This document shows positions 38,485 through 47,281 of a stretch of 64,000 nucleotides of DNA, one piece after another. The position numbers and the translations under genes are program-made. The first letter of the stretch is position 1. The number at the start of each line of letters is the position of its first letter. The DNA comes from Pseudomonas sp. J452 (GTDB lineage: Bacteria; Pseudomonadota; Gammaproteobacteria; Pseudomonadales; Pseudomonadaceae): contig NZ_CP088294.1 of NCBI RefSeq assembly GCF_024666525.1, forward strand, positions 2,480,001 to 2,544,000, written 5' to 3'. A model generated the notes under the pieces. It ran no database searches and was not told the origin of the DNA. It saw only the letters and a list, made by a program, of their open reading frames with translations.

Positions 38485-38829
38485 ATGCGTATCGACGGCT
38501 TCACTTCCTCTTATTCGCTGGATCGCACGCCCCGTCCGGGCAGTGCGGTCACGCCGCTGCGCGAAAGCCAGCGCGAGGTCGAGGAACGCCGCGAGCAGCC
38601 GGTCAGTCCAGTCAGCAGCCAGGGCTTCGAGCAGACGCCACAGCCGCGTCGGGTGCAGCCGGGCACTGCCAGCAGCGACAGCCTGCCGGCGCGTAGCCAG
38701 GACGTGCTGAGCCAGCAACGTCCGCTGAACGCCAAGGCCAACCAGGCGCTGGCCGCCTATGGCAGCACGGCCAGTTTCACCAGCGAGAGCGACGCGACGG
38801 AAGTCCTCGGCCTCGATCTGTACGCCTGA
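38485..38829 (+). CDS. Conserved small disordered protein
   Basis: The 114-residue protein is rich in Ser, Gln, Arg and Pro, with no hydrophobic segment. Only the N-terminus (MRIDGFTSSYSLDRTPRPG) and the C-terminal block (NAKANQALAAYGSTASF) look structured. It is not recognised. The position after tsaB is shared with P. aeruginosa by recall. A possible -10 box (TAGAAT) lies at 38424-38429. The gene ends 4 bases before the start of the DUF72 gene, so the two are likely translated in sequence. Confidence 0.75.
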   Translation: MRIDGFTSSYSLDRTPRPGSAVTPLRESQREVEERREQPVSPVSSQGFEQTPQPRRVQPGTASSDSLPARSQDVLSQQRPLNAKANQALAAYGSTASFTSESDATEVLGLDLYA

Positions 38830-38833
38830 CTGC

Positions 38834-39691
38834 GTGCTGCCTTACTTTCTCGGCTGCCCGTCCTGGAGCGAGCCGGCCTGGCGCGATTCCCTCTATCCCG
38901 ATAGCGCCCGCAGTGCCGATTTCCTGCCGCTGTATGCCCGTCTGTTCAATGCCGTGGAAGGCAACACCACTTTCTACGCCCGGCCTTCGCCACAGACCGT
39001 GGCGCGCTGGGCCGAGCTGATGCCGGCGGACTTTCGCTTCTGTGCCAAGCTGCCGCGCACTATCAGCCACACCGCCGATCTGCGCGAGCAGCTGGCGGCT
39101 GCCGAAGACTTCCTGCGTTTGCTTGCACCACTGGGCGAGCGCTGTGCGCCACTCTGGTTGCAGTTGCCGGCCAGCTTCGGCCCGGCGCGCCTGGGCGAGC
39201 TGCAGTATTTCGTCGCAGAGTTGGGGCGCAACCTGGCGGTGGAAGTGCGCCATCCGGCGTTCTTTGCCAAGGGTGAGGAGGAGCGGGCGCTCAACCGGCT
39301 GCTGCGCGATCTGCAGGTGGAACGCATTTGCCTGGATTCGCGGGCGCTGTTCAGCTGTCAGTCCGGTGATCCGGCCGTATTGCATGCGCAGGCAAAGAAG
39401 CCGCGCCTGCCGCCACGGCCGACCGCGTTCACCCAGCACCCACAGCTGCGCTTTATCGGCCATCCCGAGCTGGCGGCGAACGATGTGTTCATGGCGCCCT
39501 GGCTGGACAAGGTGGCGGGCTGGATCGAGCAGGGGCTGCAGCCCCATGTCTTCCTGCATACCCCGGACAACTTGCGGGCGCCGCATCTGGCGCTGCGTTT
39601 TCACCAGCAACTGAGCGAGCGTTTGCCGGGGCTGCCGGCTTTGGCATTCCCCGAGCTGCAGGCGCAGGAGTTGCAGTTGGGGTTGCTTTAG
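38834..39691 (+). CDS. DUF72 (YecE-like) protein
   Basis: A GTG start at 38834, four bases after the previous stop, gives 285 residues with the family opening (V)LPYFLGCPSWSEPAW. Longer readings from 38759 overlap the upstream gene and are not family-like. Conserved blocks EGNTTFYARPS, FRFCAKLPRTISH and EVRHPAFF identify the DUF72 TIM-barrel family. Its function is unknown; a metal-dependent phosphoesterase-like activity has been suggested from structure only. It is convergent with the calcium-binding-like gene that follows. Confidence 0.85.
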   Translation: MLPYFLGCPSWSEPAWRDSLYPDSARSADFLPLYARLFNAVEGNTTFYARPSPQTVARWAELMPADFRFCAKLPRTISHTADLREQLAAAEDFLRLLAPLGERCAPLWLQLPASFGPARLGELQYFVAELGRNLAVEVRHPAFFAKGEEERALNRLLRDLQVERICLDSRALFSCQSGDPAVLHAQAKKPRLPPRPTAFTQHPQLRFIGHPELAANDVFMAPWLDKVAGWIEQGLQPHVFLHTPDNLRAPHLALRFHQQLSERLPGLPALAFPELQAQELQLGLL

Positions 39692-39722
39692 CGAGTTTTT
39701 TGCAAAGCCCCAGGTACTGGGT

Positions 39723-40517
39723 TTAGTTGTGCGCCAATAGCAGGTCGGCGGCTTGGCCACGGCGGCCATCGGTGAAGTCGAAACTGCCGAGCTGGGCGAT
39801 GCTGTCGTACTGGCCCAGGGCCTGTTTGACGTCGCGGGCCTGCAGCTGGATGGCACTGACCCCGGCTTCACCCAGGCTCATCTGCTGCTGGCGACCCTGG
39901 GCGTTGAAACGCAGCAGGCTCAGGCGCTCGAAGATGGCATCCCGGGCATCGATGCGACCGTCGCGGTTGTCGTCGTGCTTGGCCAGTTCGGCAAAGCCGT
40001 TGGCCGCGCCGTTCTGGTCACCGAACAGCTCGCGGCCATCATCGATGCGGCCATTGCCATTGCGATCCAGGGCGAGCAGGGCGTCGTCGCCGCTCGGTGC
40101 GCTGATGCGGTCGCTGCGCCCATCGGCATCCAGGTCGAAGCGCACCGGGTCTTGCAGGCCGCGGGTGGTGAAGCCGTTACTGGCCATGTCGAGCACCAGT
40201 GGATCGGTTTGCTGCGGCTGAGGATTGGCCGTGACGTTGAGTTGCAGTTCGCGCTGCTCCAGCACCTGCTGGAAGCTGGCGGCCTGGGCGCTGGCGTCAG
40301 CCATGGCACTGCTGGTAGTGCTGTCCGGGCGGCGTGCCTGGTTGATTTCGGCTGCTGCGGTTTCGGGCGCGGGTACGTCATCCTTGGGCATCAGGGTACG
40401 ACGCAGGATCTGGTAATCCAGCGAGTCGCGCAGGCCCGCGTCGAGGTTGTCTTCCAGGTCGCTGCTGTGCGAAGACCGGGCGGCGGCACTGTGCGGGGCG
40501 GAAAGGGCATCAAACAT
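39723..40517 (-). CDS. EF-hand/dockerin-like calcium-binding repeat protein
   Basis: The start at 40517 (MFDALSAPHS) gives 264 residues with no signal peptide. A disordered N-terminal third is followed by three acidic loops that fit EF-hand/dockerin-like Ca2+ sites: DLDADGRSD, LDRNGNGRIDDG and DDNRDGRIDARD. The central one is followed by RELFGDQNGAANG, a block seen in haemolysin-type and VCBS-associated proteins. The C-terminal part is beta-rich (LGSFDFTDGRRGQAADLL). Its role is unknown; it could be exported without a Sec signal or act as a cytoplasmic Ca2+ sensor. Divergent from rsmJ. Confidence 0.82.
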   Translation of the reverse strand: MFDALSAPHSAAARSSHSSDLEDNLDAGLRDSLDYQILRRTLMPKDDVPAPETAAAEINQARRPDSTTSSAMADASAQAASFQQVLEQRELQLNVTANPQPQQTDPLVLDMASNGFTTRGLQDPVRFDLDADGRSDRISAPSGDDALLALDRNGNGRIDDGRELFGDQNGAANGFAELAKHDDNRDGRIDARDAIFERLSLLRFNAQGRQQQMSLGEAGVSAIQLQARDVKQALGQYDSIAQLGSFDFTDGRRGQAADLLLAHN

Positions 40518-40623
40518 GATCAACTCGATGCGGCTGCTAGCGACCGCGTCTGGCAAAATAGGGCGTTATGCCTGTATCGGCCGGAAATCGGCTTGATTGA
40601 ACATTTTTTGAGCATATTTCCTG

Positions 40624-41403
40624 ATGAGTGACGAGCGGCATATAGCCAGAATTCGCGTCGAAGCCCTGGCTCCAGGCCATGCGGCGGCTGCCGCGCAGTG
40701 GGCGCAGCGTCTGGCCTTGCCCCTGGATGGCGAGGCGGAGTTCGCCCTGCAACTGGGCGCCGAGGGTTTGCAGCTGGCCGAGCTGGGACCACAGGCGCCG
40801 GGGCCGGTGCGGGTGGATTTCGTCGAGGGCGCGGTGGCGCACCGGCGGCTGTTTGGTGGCGGCAGCGGGCAGATGATTGCCAAGGCGGTCGGCGTGCAGT
40901 CCGGGGTACGTCCGGTGGTGCTGGATGCCACGGCGGGGCTGGGGCGCGATGCCTTCGTGCTGGCCAGTCTGGGTTGCCAGATGACCCTGATCGAGCGCCA
41001 GCCGATCATCGCCGCCTTGCTCGAAGATGGTCTGGAACGCGCCCTGCAGGATGCCGAGGTGGCGCCGATTGCCAGGCACATGCGTCTGCTCTGCGGCAAC
41101 GCCATCGATCTGATGAGTCAGTGGCAGGGCGAACCGCCGCAGGTGATCTACCTCGACCCGATGTTTCCCCATCGCGACAAGAGCGCGCTGGTGAAGAAGG
41201 AGATGCGTCTGTTCCGCCCGCTGGTGGGCGATGACATGGATGCCCCGGCGCTGCTCGAGGCCGCGCTGGCCCTGGCCAGCCACCGGGTGGTGGTCAAGCG
41301 CCCGCGCAAGGCGCCGATCATCGAGGGCGGCAAGCCGAGCTATGCGCTGGAGGGCAAGTCCAGCCGCTACGATATCTATCCGAAGAAGGCGCTGAAAACC
41401 TGA
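40624..41403 (+). CDS. rsmJ: 16S rRNA (guanine1516-N2)-methyltransferase RsmJ
   Basis: The 259-residue protein matches RsmJ (YhiQ): the SAM-binding motif [19 protein letters not shown] near 100-118, the acidic loop [16 protein letters not shown], and the catalytic block [20 protein letters not shown] near 178-197. It methylates G1516 of 16S rRNA. The ATG at 40624 is the natural start. The gene is convergent with mexL, with only 3 bases between the two stop codons. Confidence 0.95.
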   Translation: MSDERHIARIRVEALAPGHAAAAAQWAQRLALPLDGEAEFALQLGAEGLQLAELGPQAPGPVRVDFVEGAVAHRRLFGGGSGQMIAKAVGVQSGVRPVVLDATAGLGRDAFVLASLGCQMTLIERQPIIAALLEDGLERALQDAEVAPIARHMRLLCGNAIDLMSQWQGEPPQVIYLDPMFPHRDKSALVKKEMRLFRPLVGDDMDAPALLEAALALASHRVVVKRPRKAPIIEGGKPSYALEGKSSRYDIYPKKALKT

Positions 41404-41406
41404 TTT

Positions 41407-42045
41407 TCAGGGGCGATAGGCACGCACAAACAGCTTTACCACTTCCTGCACATGCTCGTCGGCCGCCAGGCCGCTGGGCGGTTCGCAGCAGCCGATCAGG
41501 CGGCGGAAGTTGCAGCCGCCTTTGATCAGGCTGAAGAAGTGCTCCGCGGCGCGCTGCGGATGCTCCACGCGCAACTGACCGTTGGCGTTGGCCTGTTCCA
41601 GCAGATGCTCCATGGCCAGCAGCATGCGCTGCGGGCCGGCGTCGTAGAACAGCTGGGCCATCTGCGGGTTCTGCACGGCCTGGGTCATCACCAGGCGCAT
41701 CATCGCGACCGACTCTTCACTGTTGATCAGGCTGTTGAAGCCGCGGCCGATGGCCAGCAGCACGGTGTCGATGGCGGTGTCGCTGCGCAGCTCGAAATAG
41801 GGGGTGGGCAACTGCTCCTCGCACTGGGATTCCACCGCGCAGGCGAACAGCGTCTCCTTGTCGGTGAAGTGGCTGTACACCGTGAGCTTGGACACGCCGG
41901 CCTCGGCGGCAATGGCATCCATGCTGCTACCTTCATAACCGTTGCGCATGAACAGGCGCTTGGCGGCCTCGAGAATGGCCAGTCGCTTGGCAGGATCCTT
42001 GGGCCGTCCCGGGCCACCGGAGGGCGGTAACAGTTTGTTGGACAT
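41407..42045 (-). CDS. mexL: TetR-family repressor MexL
   Basis: The start at 42045 gives 212 residues, the length of P. aeruginosa MexL, and opens MSNKLLPPSGGPGRPKDP. The TetR DNA-binding domain is at about 15-65 (AAKRLFMRNGYEGSSMDAIA, SKLTVYSHFTDKETLF). MexL represses mexJK and its own gene. It is divergent from mexJ across a 94-base gap that holds a palindrome suited to a TetR dimer. The ligand is not known from sequence. Confidence 0.92.
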   Translation of the reverse strand: MSNKLLPPSGGPGRPKDPAKRLAILEAAKRLFMRNGYEGSSMDAIAAEAGVSKLTVYSHFTDKETLFACAVESQCEEQLPTPYFELRSDTAIDTVLLAIGRGFNSLINSEESVAMMRLVMTQAVQNPQMAQLFYDAGPQRMLLAMEHLLEQANANGQLRVEHPQRAAEHFFSLIKGGCNFRRLIGCCEPPSGLAADEHVQEVVKLFVRAYRP

Positions 42046-42084
42046 TTCGCGTTTTAATACTGGACTGGTGAGTTTGCTATTTTT

Positions 42085-42105
42085 ACTATACCGCTCAGTA
42101 TAAGT
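42085..42105. promoter_or_regulatory. Candidate MexL operator
   Basis: TATAC-CGCTCA-GTATA is a 16-base palindrome centred near 42095 in the mexL-mexJ gap. It overlaps AT-rich promoter-like sequence. Position and symmetry fit a TetR-type dimer site; binding is inferred. Confidence 0.6.
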
Positions 42106-42139
42106 ATTCCAAGCATTTCTTTGCGAAAGGTCACTCATC

Positions 42140-43243
42140 ATGTTTCGCCATGCCTTGTCCGTCGCTGTGCCCGTAAGCCTGATCGCCCTGCTGGTTGCCT
42201 GCGGCAACGGCGAAACCGTTGAAGCGCCGGTACGCCCGGCCATGGTGGTGCAGCCGCAGCCGGCGGGTGACGCCATGGAAACCTATCCAGGCGAGGTGCG
42301 GGCGCGCTTCGAACCGGAGTTGGCCTTCCGCATCGGCGGCAAGATCAGCAAGCGTCTGGTGGATGCCGGTGCGCGGGTGAAGAAGGATCAGCCGCTGGCC
42401 GAGCTCGACCCCGAGGACGTCAAGCTGCAGCTGGAGGCCGCCCGTGCCCAGGTTGCGGCAGCAGAGGCCAACCTCAAACTGGTGCGCACCGAGCGTGATC
42501 GCTACCAGACCCTGCTGGCGCGTGGGCTGATCAGCCAGTCGCAGTACGACAACGTGGAAAACCAGTACCGCGCCGGTGAAGCGCGGGTCAAACAGATCAA
42601 GGCCGAGTTCAACGTGGCCAACAACCAGGCCGGCTACTCGGTACTGCGCGCCTCCCAGGACGGCGTGGTGGCGCGGCGCCTGGCCGAGGTCGGGCAGGTG
42701 GTTGCCGCCGGGCAGACGGTATTCACCCTGGCGGCCGATGGTGAGCGCGAAGTGCTGATCAGCGTCCCGGAACATGCCTTCGAGCGTTTCCGCATTGGCC
42801 AGGACGTCAGCGTCGAGCTGTGGTCGCAGCCGGGCAAGCGTTTCCCCGGACGCATCCGCGAGCTGTCGCCGGCCGCCGACGCGCAGTCGCGCACCTTCGC
42901 CGCGCGCGTGGCCTTTGCCGGCGGGGCGATGAAAGCAGAGCTGGGGCAAAGCGCCCGCGTGGCGATCAAGGCCGAGGGCGAGGTGCCGCTGTCGGTGCCG
43001 ATGTCGGCGCTCAGCGCGGAGAAGGATGTGCCCTTCGTCTGGGTGGTCGATCCCAAGGAATCCAAGGTGGTCCGTACCCTGGTACGCATCGGCCGCTATG
43101 GCCAGGAGCGCGTATCGGTGCTGGAAGGCCTGAAGGAGGGCGACTGGGTGGTCGCCGCCGGCGTGCAGATGCTGCGTGACGGGCAGAAGGTCAAGCCGGT
43201 GGATCGCGACAATCGCACCGTCAAGCTGATCGCCGGGGAGTAA
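42140..43243 (+). CDS. mexJ: RND efflux membrane-fusion protein MexJ
   Basis: The 367-residue protein has a signal peptide with a lipobox (LVAC, Cys21), so it should be a lipoprotein in the inner membrane facing the periplasm. The lipoyl/barrel-sandwich hairpin region (about 55-190) carries AFRIGGKISKRLVDAGARV and the coiled-coil AAEANLKLVRTERDRYQTLL. It links the RND pump to an outer-membrane channel. The mexK gene starts 5 bases later, so the two are an operon. No outer-membrane factor gene is present; MexJK in P. aeruginosa borrows OpmH or OprM. Confidence 0.94.
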   Translation: MFRHALSVAVPVSLIALLVACGNGETVEAPVRPAMVVQPQPAGDAMETYPGEVRARFEPELAFRIGGKISKRLVDAGARVKKDQPLAELDPEDVKLQLEAARAQVAAAEANLKLVRTERDRYQTLLARGLISQSQYDNVENQYRAGEARVKQIKAEFNVANNQAGYSVLRASQDGVVARRLAEVGQVVAAGQTVFTLAADGEREVLISVPEHAFERFRIGQDVSVELWSQPGKRFPGRIRELSPAADAQSRTFAARVAFAGGAMKAELGQSARVAIKAEGEVPLSVPMSALSAEKDVPFVWVVDPKESKVVRTLVRIGRYGQERVSVLEGLKEGDWVVAAGVQMLRDGQKVKPVDRDNRTVKLIAGE

Positions 43244-43247
43244 GCGC

Positions 43248-46200
43248 ATGTCCTTCAACCTCTCCGAATGGGCGCTGCGCAATCGTGCCGTGGTGCTCTA
43301 TCTGATGCTGGTGATCGCCGTGGTCGGCGCGCTGTCCTACACCAAGCTGGGGCAGAGTGAAGACCCGCCCTTTACCTTCAAGGCCATGGTCATCCGCACC
43401 GACTGGCCGGGCGCCACCGCCGAGCAGGTCTCGCGGCAGATCACTGAGCGCATCGAAAAGAAGGTCATGGAGACCGGCGATTACCAGATGGTCATGTCCT
43501 ACTCGCGTCCCGGCGAGTCGGTGGTGACCTTCATGGCCCGCGACAATATCGTGTCGAAGAATATTCCCGAGCTCTGGTACCAGATCCGCAAGAAGGTTGG
43601 CGATATCCGCTACACCTTGCCAGCGGATATCCGCGGGCCGTTCTTCAACGACGAATTCGGCACCACCTTCGGCAACATCTATGCACTGACTGGCGAAGGT
43701 TTCGACTACGCCGTGCTCAAGGACTACGCCGACCGCCTGCAGCTGCAACTGCAGCGGGTCAAGGACGTGGGCAAGGTCGAGCTGCTCGGCCTGCAGGACG
43801 AGAAGATCTGGATCGAGCTGTCCAACGTCAAGTTGGCCACTCTCGGCCTGCCCCTGGCGGCTGTGCAGCAGGCGCTGGAAGAGCAGAACGCGGTAGCTTC
43901 CTCGGGTTTCTTCGAAGCCAGTACGGACCGTATTCAATTGCGGGTTTCCGGCAGCTTCGAGACGGTCGACGAGATCCGCAATTTTCCCATGCGTATCGGT
44001 GACCGCACCTTCCGCATCGGCGACGTGGCTGAGGTGTTTCGCGGTTTCAATGACCCACCCGCACCCCGCATGCGTTTCATGGACGAAAGCGCCATCGGCC
44101 TGGCCGTGTCGATGAAGGCCGGCGGCGACATCCTGGTGCTCGGCGAGGCTCTCGAACACGAGTTCGCCCGCCTGCAGCAGACCCTGCCGGTCGGCATGGA
44201 GCTGCGCAAGGTCTCCGACCAGCCGGCGGCGGTGAAGACCGGGGTTGGCGAGTTCGTCCAGGTGCTGGTTGAAGCACTGATCATCGTCCTGCTGGTGAGC
44301 TTCTTCTCCCTGGGGCTGCGTACCGGTCTGGTGGTCGCCCTGTCGATCCCGCTGGTGCTGGCGATGACCTTCGCCGCCATGTACTACTTCGGCATCGGCC
44401 TGCACAAGATTTCTCTCGGCGCCCTGGTGCTGGCCCTCGGCCTGCTGGTGGATGACGCGATCATTGCCGTGGAGATGATGGCGATCAAGATGGAGCAGGG
44501 CTACGACCGGCTCAAGGCAGCCAGCTTCGCCTGGACCAGCACGGCCTTCCCGATGCTCACCGGCACCCTGATCACCGCTGCCGGCTTCCTGCCGATCGCC
44601 ACCGCGCAATCCGGTACCGGCGAGTACACCCGCTCGATCTTCCAGGTGGTGGCTATTGCCCTGATCGTGTCCTGGATCGCCGCCGTAGTGTTCGTGCCGT
44701 ACCTGGGCGACCGGCTGCTGCCGGACCTGGCCAAGCTGCATGCGAAGAAGCATGGCGGCAGTGCCAGCGGTCACGATCCCTACTCGACCACCTTCTATCA
44801 GACGGTGCGCGAAATGGTGGAGTGGTGCGTACGCCGCCGGCGCACGGTAATCCTGGTGACCATCGGCCTGTTCGTTGCCTCGGTGCTGCTGTTCCGCTTC
44901 ATTCCGCAGCAGTTCTTCCCGGCATCCGGGCGTCTGGAGCTGATGGTCGACCTCAAACTCACCGAGGGCTCGTCGCTCAAGGCCACCGAGGAACAGGTCA
45001 AACGCCTGGAGGCCAAGCTCAAGAATCAGAAGGGCGTCGACAACTACGTGGCCTATGTCGGCACCGGTTCGCCGCGCTTCTACTTGCCGCTGGACCAGCA
45101 ACTGCCGGCGACTCGTTTCGCCCAGGTGGTGGTGCTGGCCAAGTCGATCGAGGATCGCGAGGCGCTGCGCACCTGGTTGATCGAGGTGCTCAATGAAGAG
45201 TTTCCCACCGTGCGCAGCCGTGTCTCGCGCCTGGAGAACGGCCCGCCAGTAGGCTTCCCGATCCAGTTCCGCGTCTCCGGCGAGCATATCGACGAAGTCC
45301 GTGCGATTGCCCGTCAGGTCGCCGACAAGGTGCGCGAGAACAGCCATGTGTCCAACGTGCACCTGAACTGGGAAGAGCCGAGCAAGGTGGTCTATCTCAA
45401 CATCGACCAGGAGCGTGCCCGTGCCCTGGGCGTGAGCACCGCCGATGTTTCGCGCTTCCTGCAGAGTTCGCTGTCCGGCTCCAGCGTAAGCCAGTTCCGC
45501 GAAGGCAACGAGCTGATCGAGATCCTCCTGCGCGGCACCGTGCGTGAACGTCAGGAGCTGGAGCTGCTGCCGAGCCTGGCGGTGCCGATCAGCAACGGCA
45601 AGAGCGTGGCCTTGTCGCAGATCGCCACCCTGGAGTACGGCTTCGAGGAAGGTGTGATCTGGCACCGCGACCGCCTGCCGACCGTCACCGTGCTCGGCGA
45701 CATCTACGGCGGCGAGCAGCCGGCCGGTCTGGTCAAACAGATCATGCCGACCCTGCAGCCGATCCGCGATGCGCTGCCCAGCGGCTACCTGCTGGAAGTC
45801 GGCGGCACGGTCGAGGACTCGGCGCGCGGCCAGCAGTCGGTGAATGCCGGTATTCCGCTGTTCATCCTGGTGGTGATGACCCTGCTGGTGTTGCAGTTGA
45901 AGAGCATCTCGCGCTCGGTGATGGTGTTCCTCACCGCGCCGCTCGGGCTGATCGGCGTGACCCTGTTCCTGCTGGTGTTCCAGCAGCCGTTCGGCTTCGT
46001 CGCCATGCTCGGCACCATCGCCCTGTCGGGGATGATCATGCGTAACTCGGTGATCCTCATCGACCAGATCGAGCAGGACATCGCCGCCGGCCAGGACCGC
46101 TGGCACGCCATCATCGAGGCCACGGTGCGGCGCTTCCGGCCGATCGTGCTGACCGCCCTGGCGGCGGTGCTGGCGATGATCCCGCTGTCGCGCAGCGTGT

Positions 46201-46319
46201 TCTTCGGGCCGATGGCGGTGGCCATCATGGGCGGCCTGATCGTTGCCACGGCGCTGACCCTGCTGTTCCTACCGGCACTCTATGCGGCCTGGTTCAAGGT
46301 CAAGGAAGTCGAGGCATAA
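43248..46319 (+). CDS. mexK: RND efflux transporter MexK
   Basis: The 1023-residue protein has the full RND architecture: twelve membrane helices and two large periplasmic loops. The proton-relay Asp pair sits in helix 4 (LGLLVDDAIIAVEMMAIKME). It is more like the MexK/heavy-drug branch than MexB. It should export drugs by proton antiport; triclosan and erythromycin are known MexJK substrates. It begins 5 bases after mexJ and ends just before a strong bidirectional terminator. Confidence 0.95.
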   Translation: MSFNLSEWALRNRAVVLYLMLVIAVVGALSYTKLGQSEDPPFTFKAMVIRTDWPGATAEQVSRQITERIEKKVMETGDYQMVMSYSRPGESVVTFMARDNIVSKNIPELWYQIRKKVGDIRYTLPADIRGPFFNDEFGTTFGNIYALTGEGFDYAVLKDYADRLQLQLQRVKDVGKVELLGLQDEKIWIELSNVKLATLGLPLAAVQQALEEQNAVASSGFFEASTDRIQLRVSGSFETVDEIRNFPMRIGDRTFRIGDVAEVFRGFNDPPAPRMRFMDESAIGLAVSMKAGGDILVLGEALEHEFARLQQTLPVGMELRKVSDQPAAVKTGVGEFVQVLVEALIIVLLVSFFSLGLRTGLVVALSIPLVLAMTFAAMYYFGIGLHKISLGALVLALGLLVDDAIIAVEMMAIKMEQGYDRLKAASFAWTSTAFPMLTGTLITAAGFLPIATAQSGTGEYTRSIFQVVAIALIVSWIAAVVFVPYLGDRLLPDLAKLHAKKHGGSASGHDPYSTTFYQTVREMVEWCVRRRRTVILVTIGLFVASVLLFRFIPQQFFPASGRLELMVDLKLTEGSSLKATEEQVKRLEAKLKNQKGVDNYVAYVGTGSPRFYLPLDQQLPATRFAQVVVLAKSIEDREALRTWLIEVLNEEFPTVRSRVSRLENGPPVGFPIQFRVSGEHIDEVRAIARQVADKVRENSHVSNVHLNWEEPSKVVYLNIDQERARALGVSTADVSRFLQSSLSGSSVSQFREGNELIEILLRGTVRERQELELLPSLAVPISNGKSVALSQIATLEYGFEEGVIWHRDRLPTVTVLGDIYGGEQPAGLVKQIMPTLQPIRDALPSGYLLEVGGTVEDSARGQQSVNAGIPLFILVVMTLLVLQLKSISRSVMVFLTAPLGLIGVTLFLLVFQQPFGFVAMLGTIALSGMIMRNSVILIDQIEQDIAAGQDRWHAIIEATVRRFRPIVLTALAAVLAMIPLSRSVFFGPMAVAIMGGLIVATALTLLFLPALYAAWFKVKEVEA

Positions 46320-46336
46320 TCAGCACCGCGCATACA

Positions 46337-46366
46337 AAAAAAGCCCGGCTAATTGCCGGGCTTTTT
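46337..46366. terminator. Bidirectional Rho-independent terminator
   Basis: AAAAAGCCCGGC and GCCGGGCTTTTT form a perfect stem with the loop TAATT, flanked by A-tracts and T-tracts on both sides. It serves mexK from the left and the DUF4197 gene from the right. Confidence 0.93.
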
Positions 46367-46382
46367 GTTGAGGCTTAAACGA

Positions 46383-47060
46383 TCAGAGCGCGCCAAACAC
46401 CTTCTTCGCCAGGCTGGTAGCGGCGCCGGCCGGGTTTTCGCGCAGGCTGGCTTCCTGCTCGGCGATCATCTTGAACAGGCCGTCCAGCGCCTGTTCGGTG
46501 ACATAGTTCTCGACGTTGGCGCTTTTCGCATCGACCACCCCAAAGGCAGCGGCCTGACCGGCGAAGGCGTTGTACTGCTGGGCCACGCCAACCTTGTCGG
46601 TGGCCTGCTTGACGATCGGCAGGAACTTGCTGCGGATCTGTGCGCGGCTGGTCTTGTTCAGGTATTGGGTCGCCGCGTCGTCGCCACCGGCGAGGATGCC
46701 CTTGGCATCGGTCACGGTCATCTTCTTCACGGCATCCAGTAGCAGGGCCTGGGCTTGCGGTACGGCCGCTTCGGCCGCCTTGTTCATGCTGGCTTCCAGT
46801 TCATCGACCTGGGCGCCCATGCCCATCATCTTCATGGTCTGCGCGGCTTTGCCCAGCTTGCCGGGCAGTTCGATGCGCACGTCCTCGTTGTTACTGAAGC
46901 CGCCGGGCTTGCCCAGTTGCTTGACGGCGATCTGCGCGCCCTGGGTCAGGGCATCCTTGAGGCCGCTGCTGGCATCGGTCTGGCTGAGGTCGGCGAGGGA
47001 CAGGGCGAAGGCGTTGGCGCTGAGCAGCAGGCCGGCGGCCAGGGCGGAGAGGCGGAGCAT
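46383..47060 (-). CDS. DUF4197 periplasmic protein
   Basis: The 225-residue protein has a signal peptide (residues 1-19, cleavage after NAFA) and a helical mature domain. The DUF4197 pattern is visible: GLKDALTQGAQIAVKQLGKP, FSNNEDVRIELPG and QALDGLFKMIAEQE. The family is common in Gammaproteobacteria and has no known function. The ribosome site GGAAGATC precedes the start. It is convergent with mexK and shares its terminator. Confidence 0.9.
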   Translation of the reverse strand: MLRLSALAAGLLLSANAFALSLADLSQTDASSGLKDALTQGAQIAVKQLGKPGGFSNNEDVRIELPGKLGKAAQTMKMMGMGAQVDELEASMNKAAEAAVPQAQALLLDAVKKMTVTDAKGILAGGDDAATQYLNKTSRAQIRSKFLPIVKQATDKVGVAQQYNAFAGQAAAFGVVDAKSANVENYVTEQALDGLFKMIAEQEASLRENPAGAATSLAKKVFGAL

Positions 47061-47281
47061 GGGAAGATCCTTGATGTGACTGGGAATGCAGTGAGCTTAA
47101 CGGAGTGCGGCGGGGGGAACCAAACCCGCTGTAGCGGCATGGTGAAGCGCAGGCCTCGCTGCTCGCGGGCTTATTGGCTGCATATTTCATTGATGGTGAG
47201 CAACGACGGCTATTCTGAGTTTCTCTAGGATTGAACAGTGTGACCAGGGCAGGTTGAGCGGCGGAGCTCAGAGGGGGGCGA

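Noticed and set aside
43221..46106. 961-codon open frame on the minus strand
   Set aside because: It is entirely antisense to mexK, has low-complexity His/Gln-rich composition and no start signal; it reflects GC-rich codon bias.
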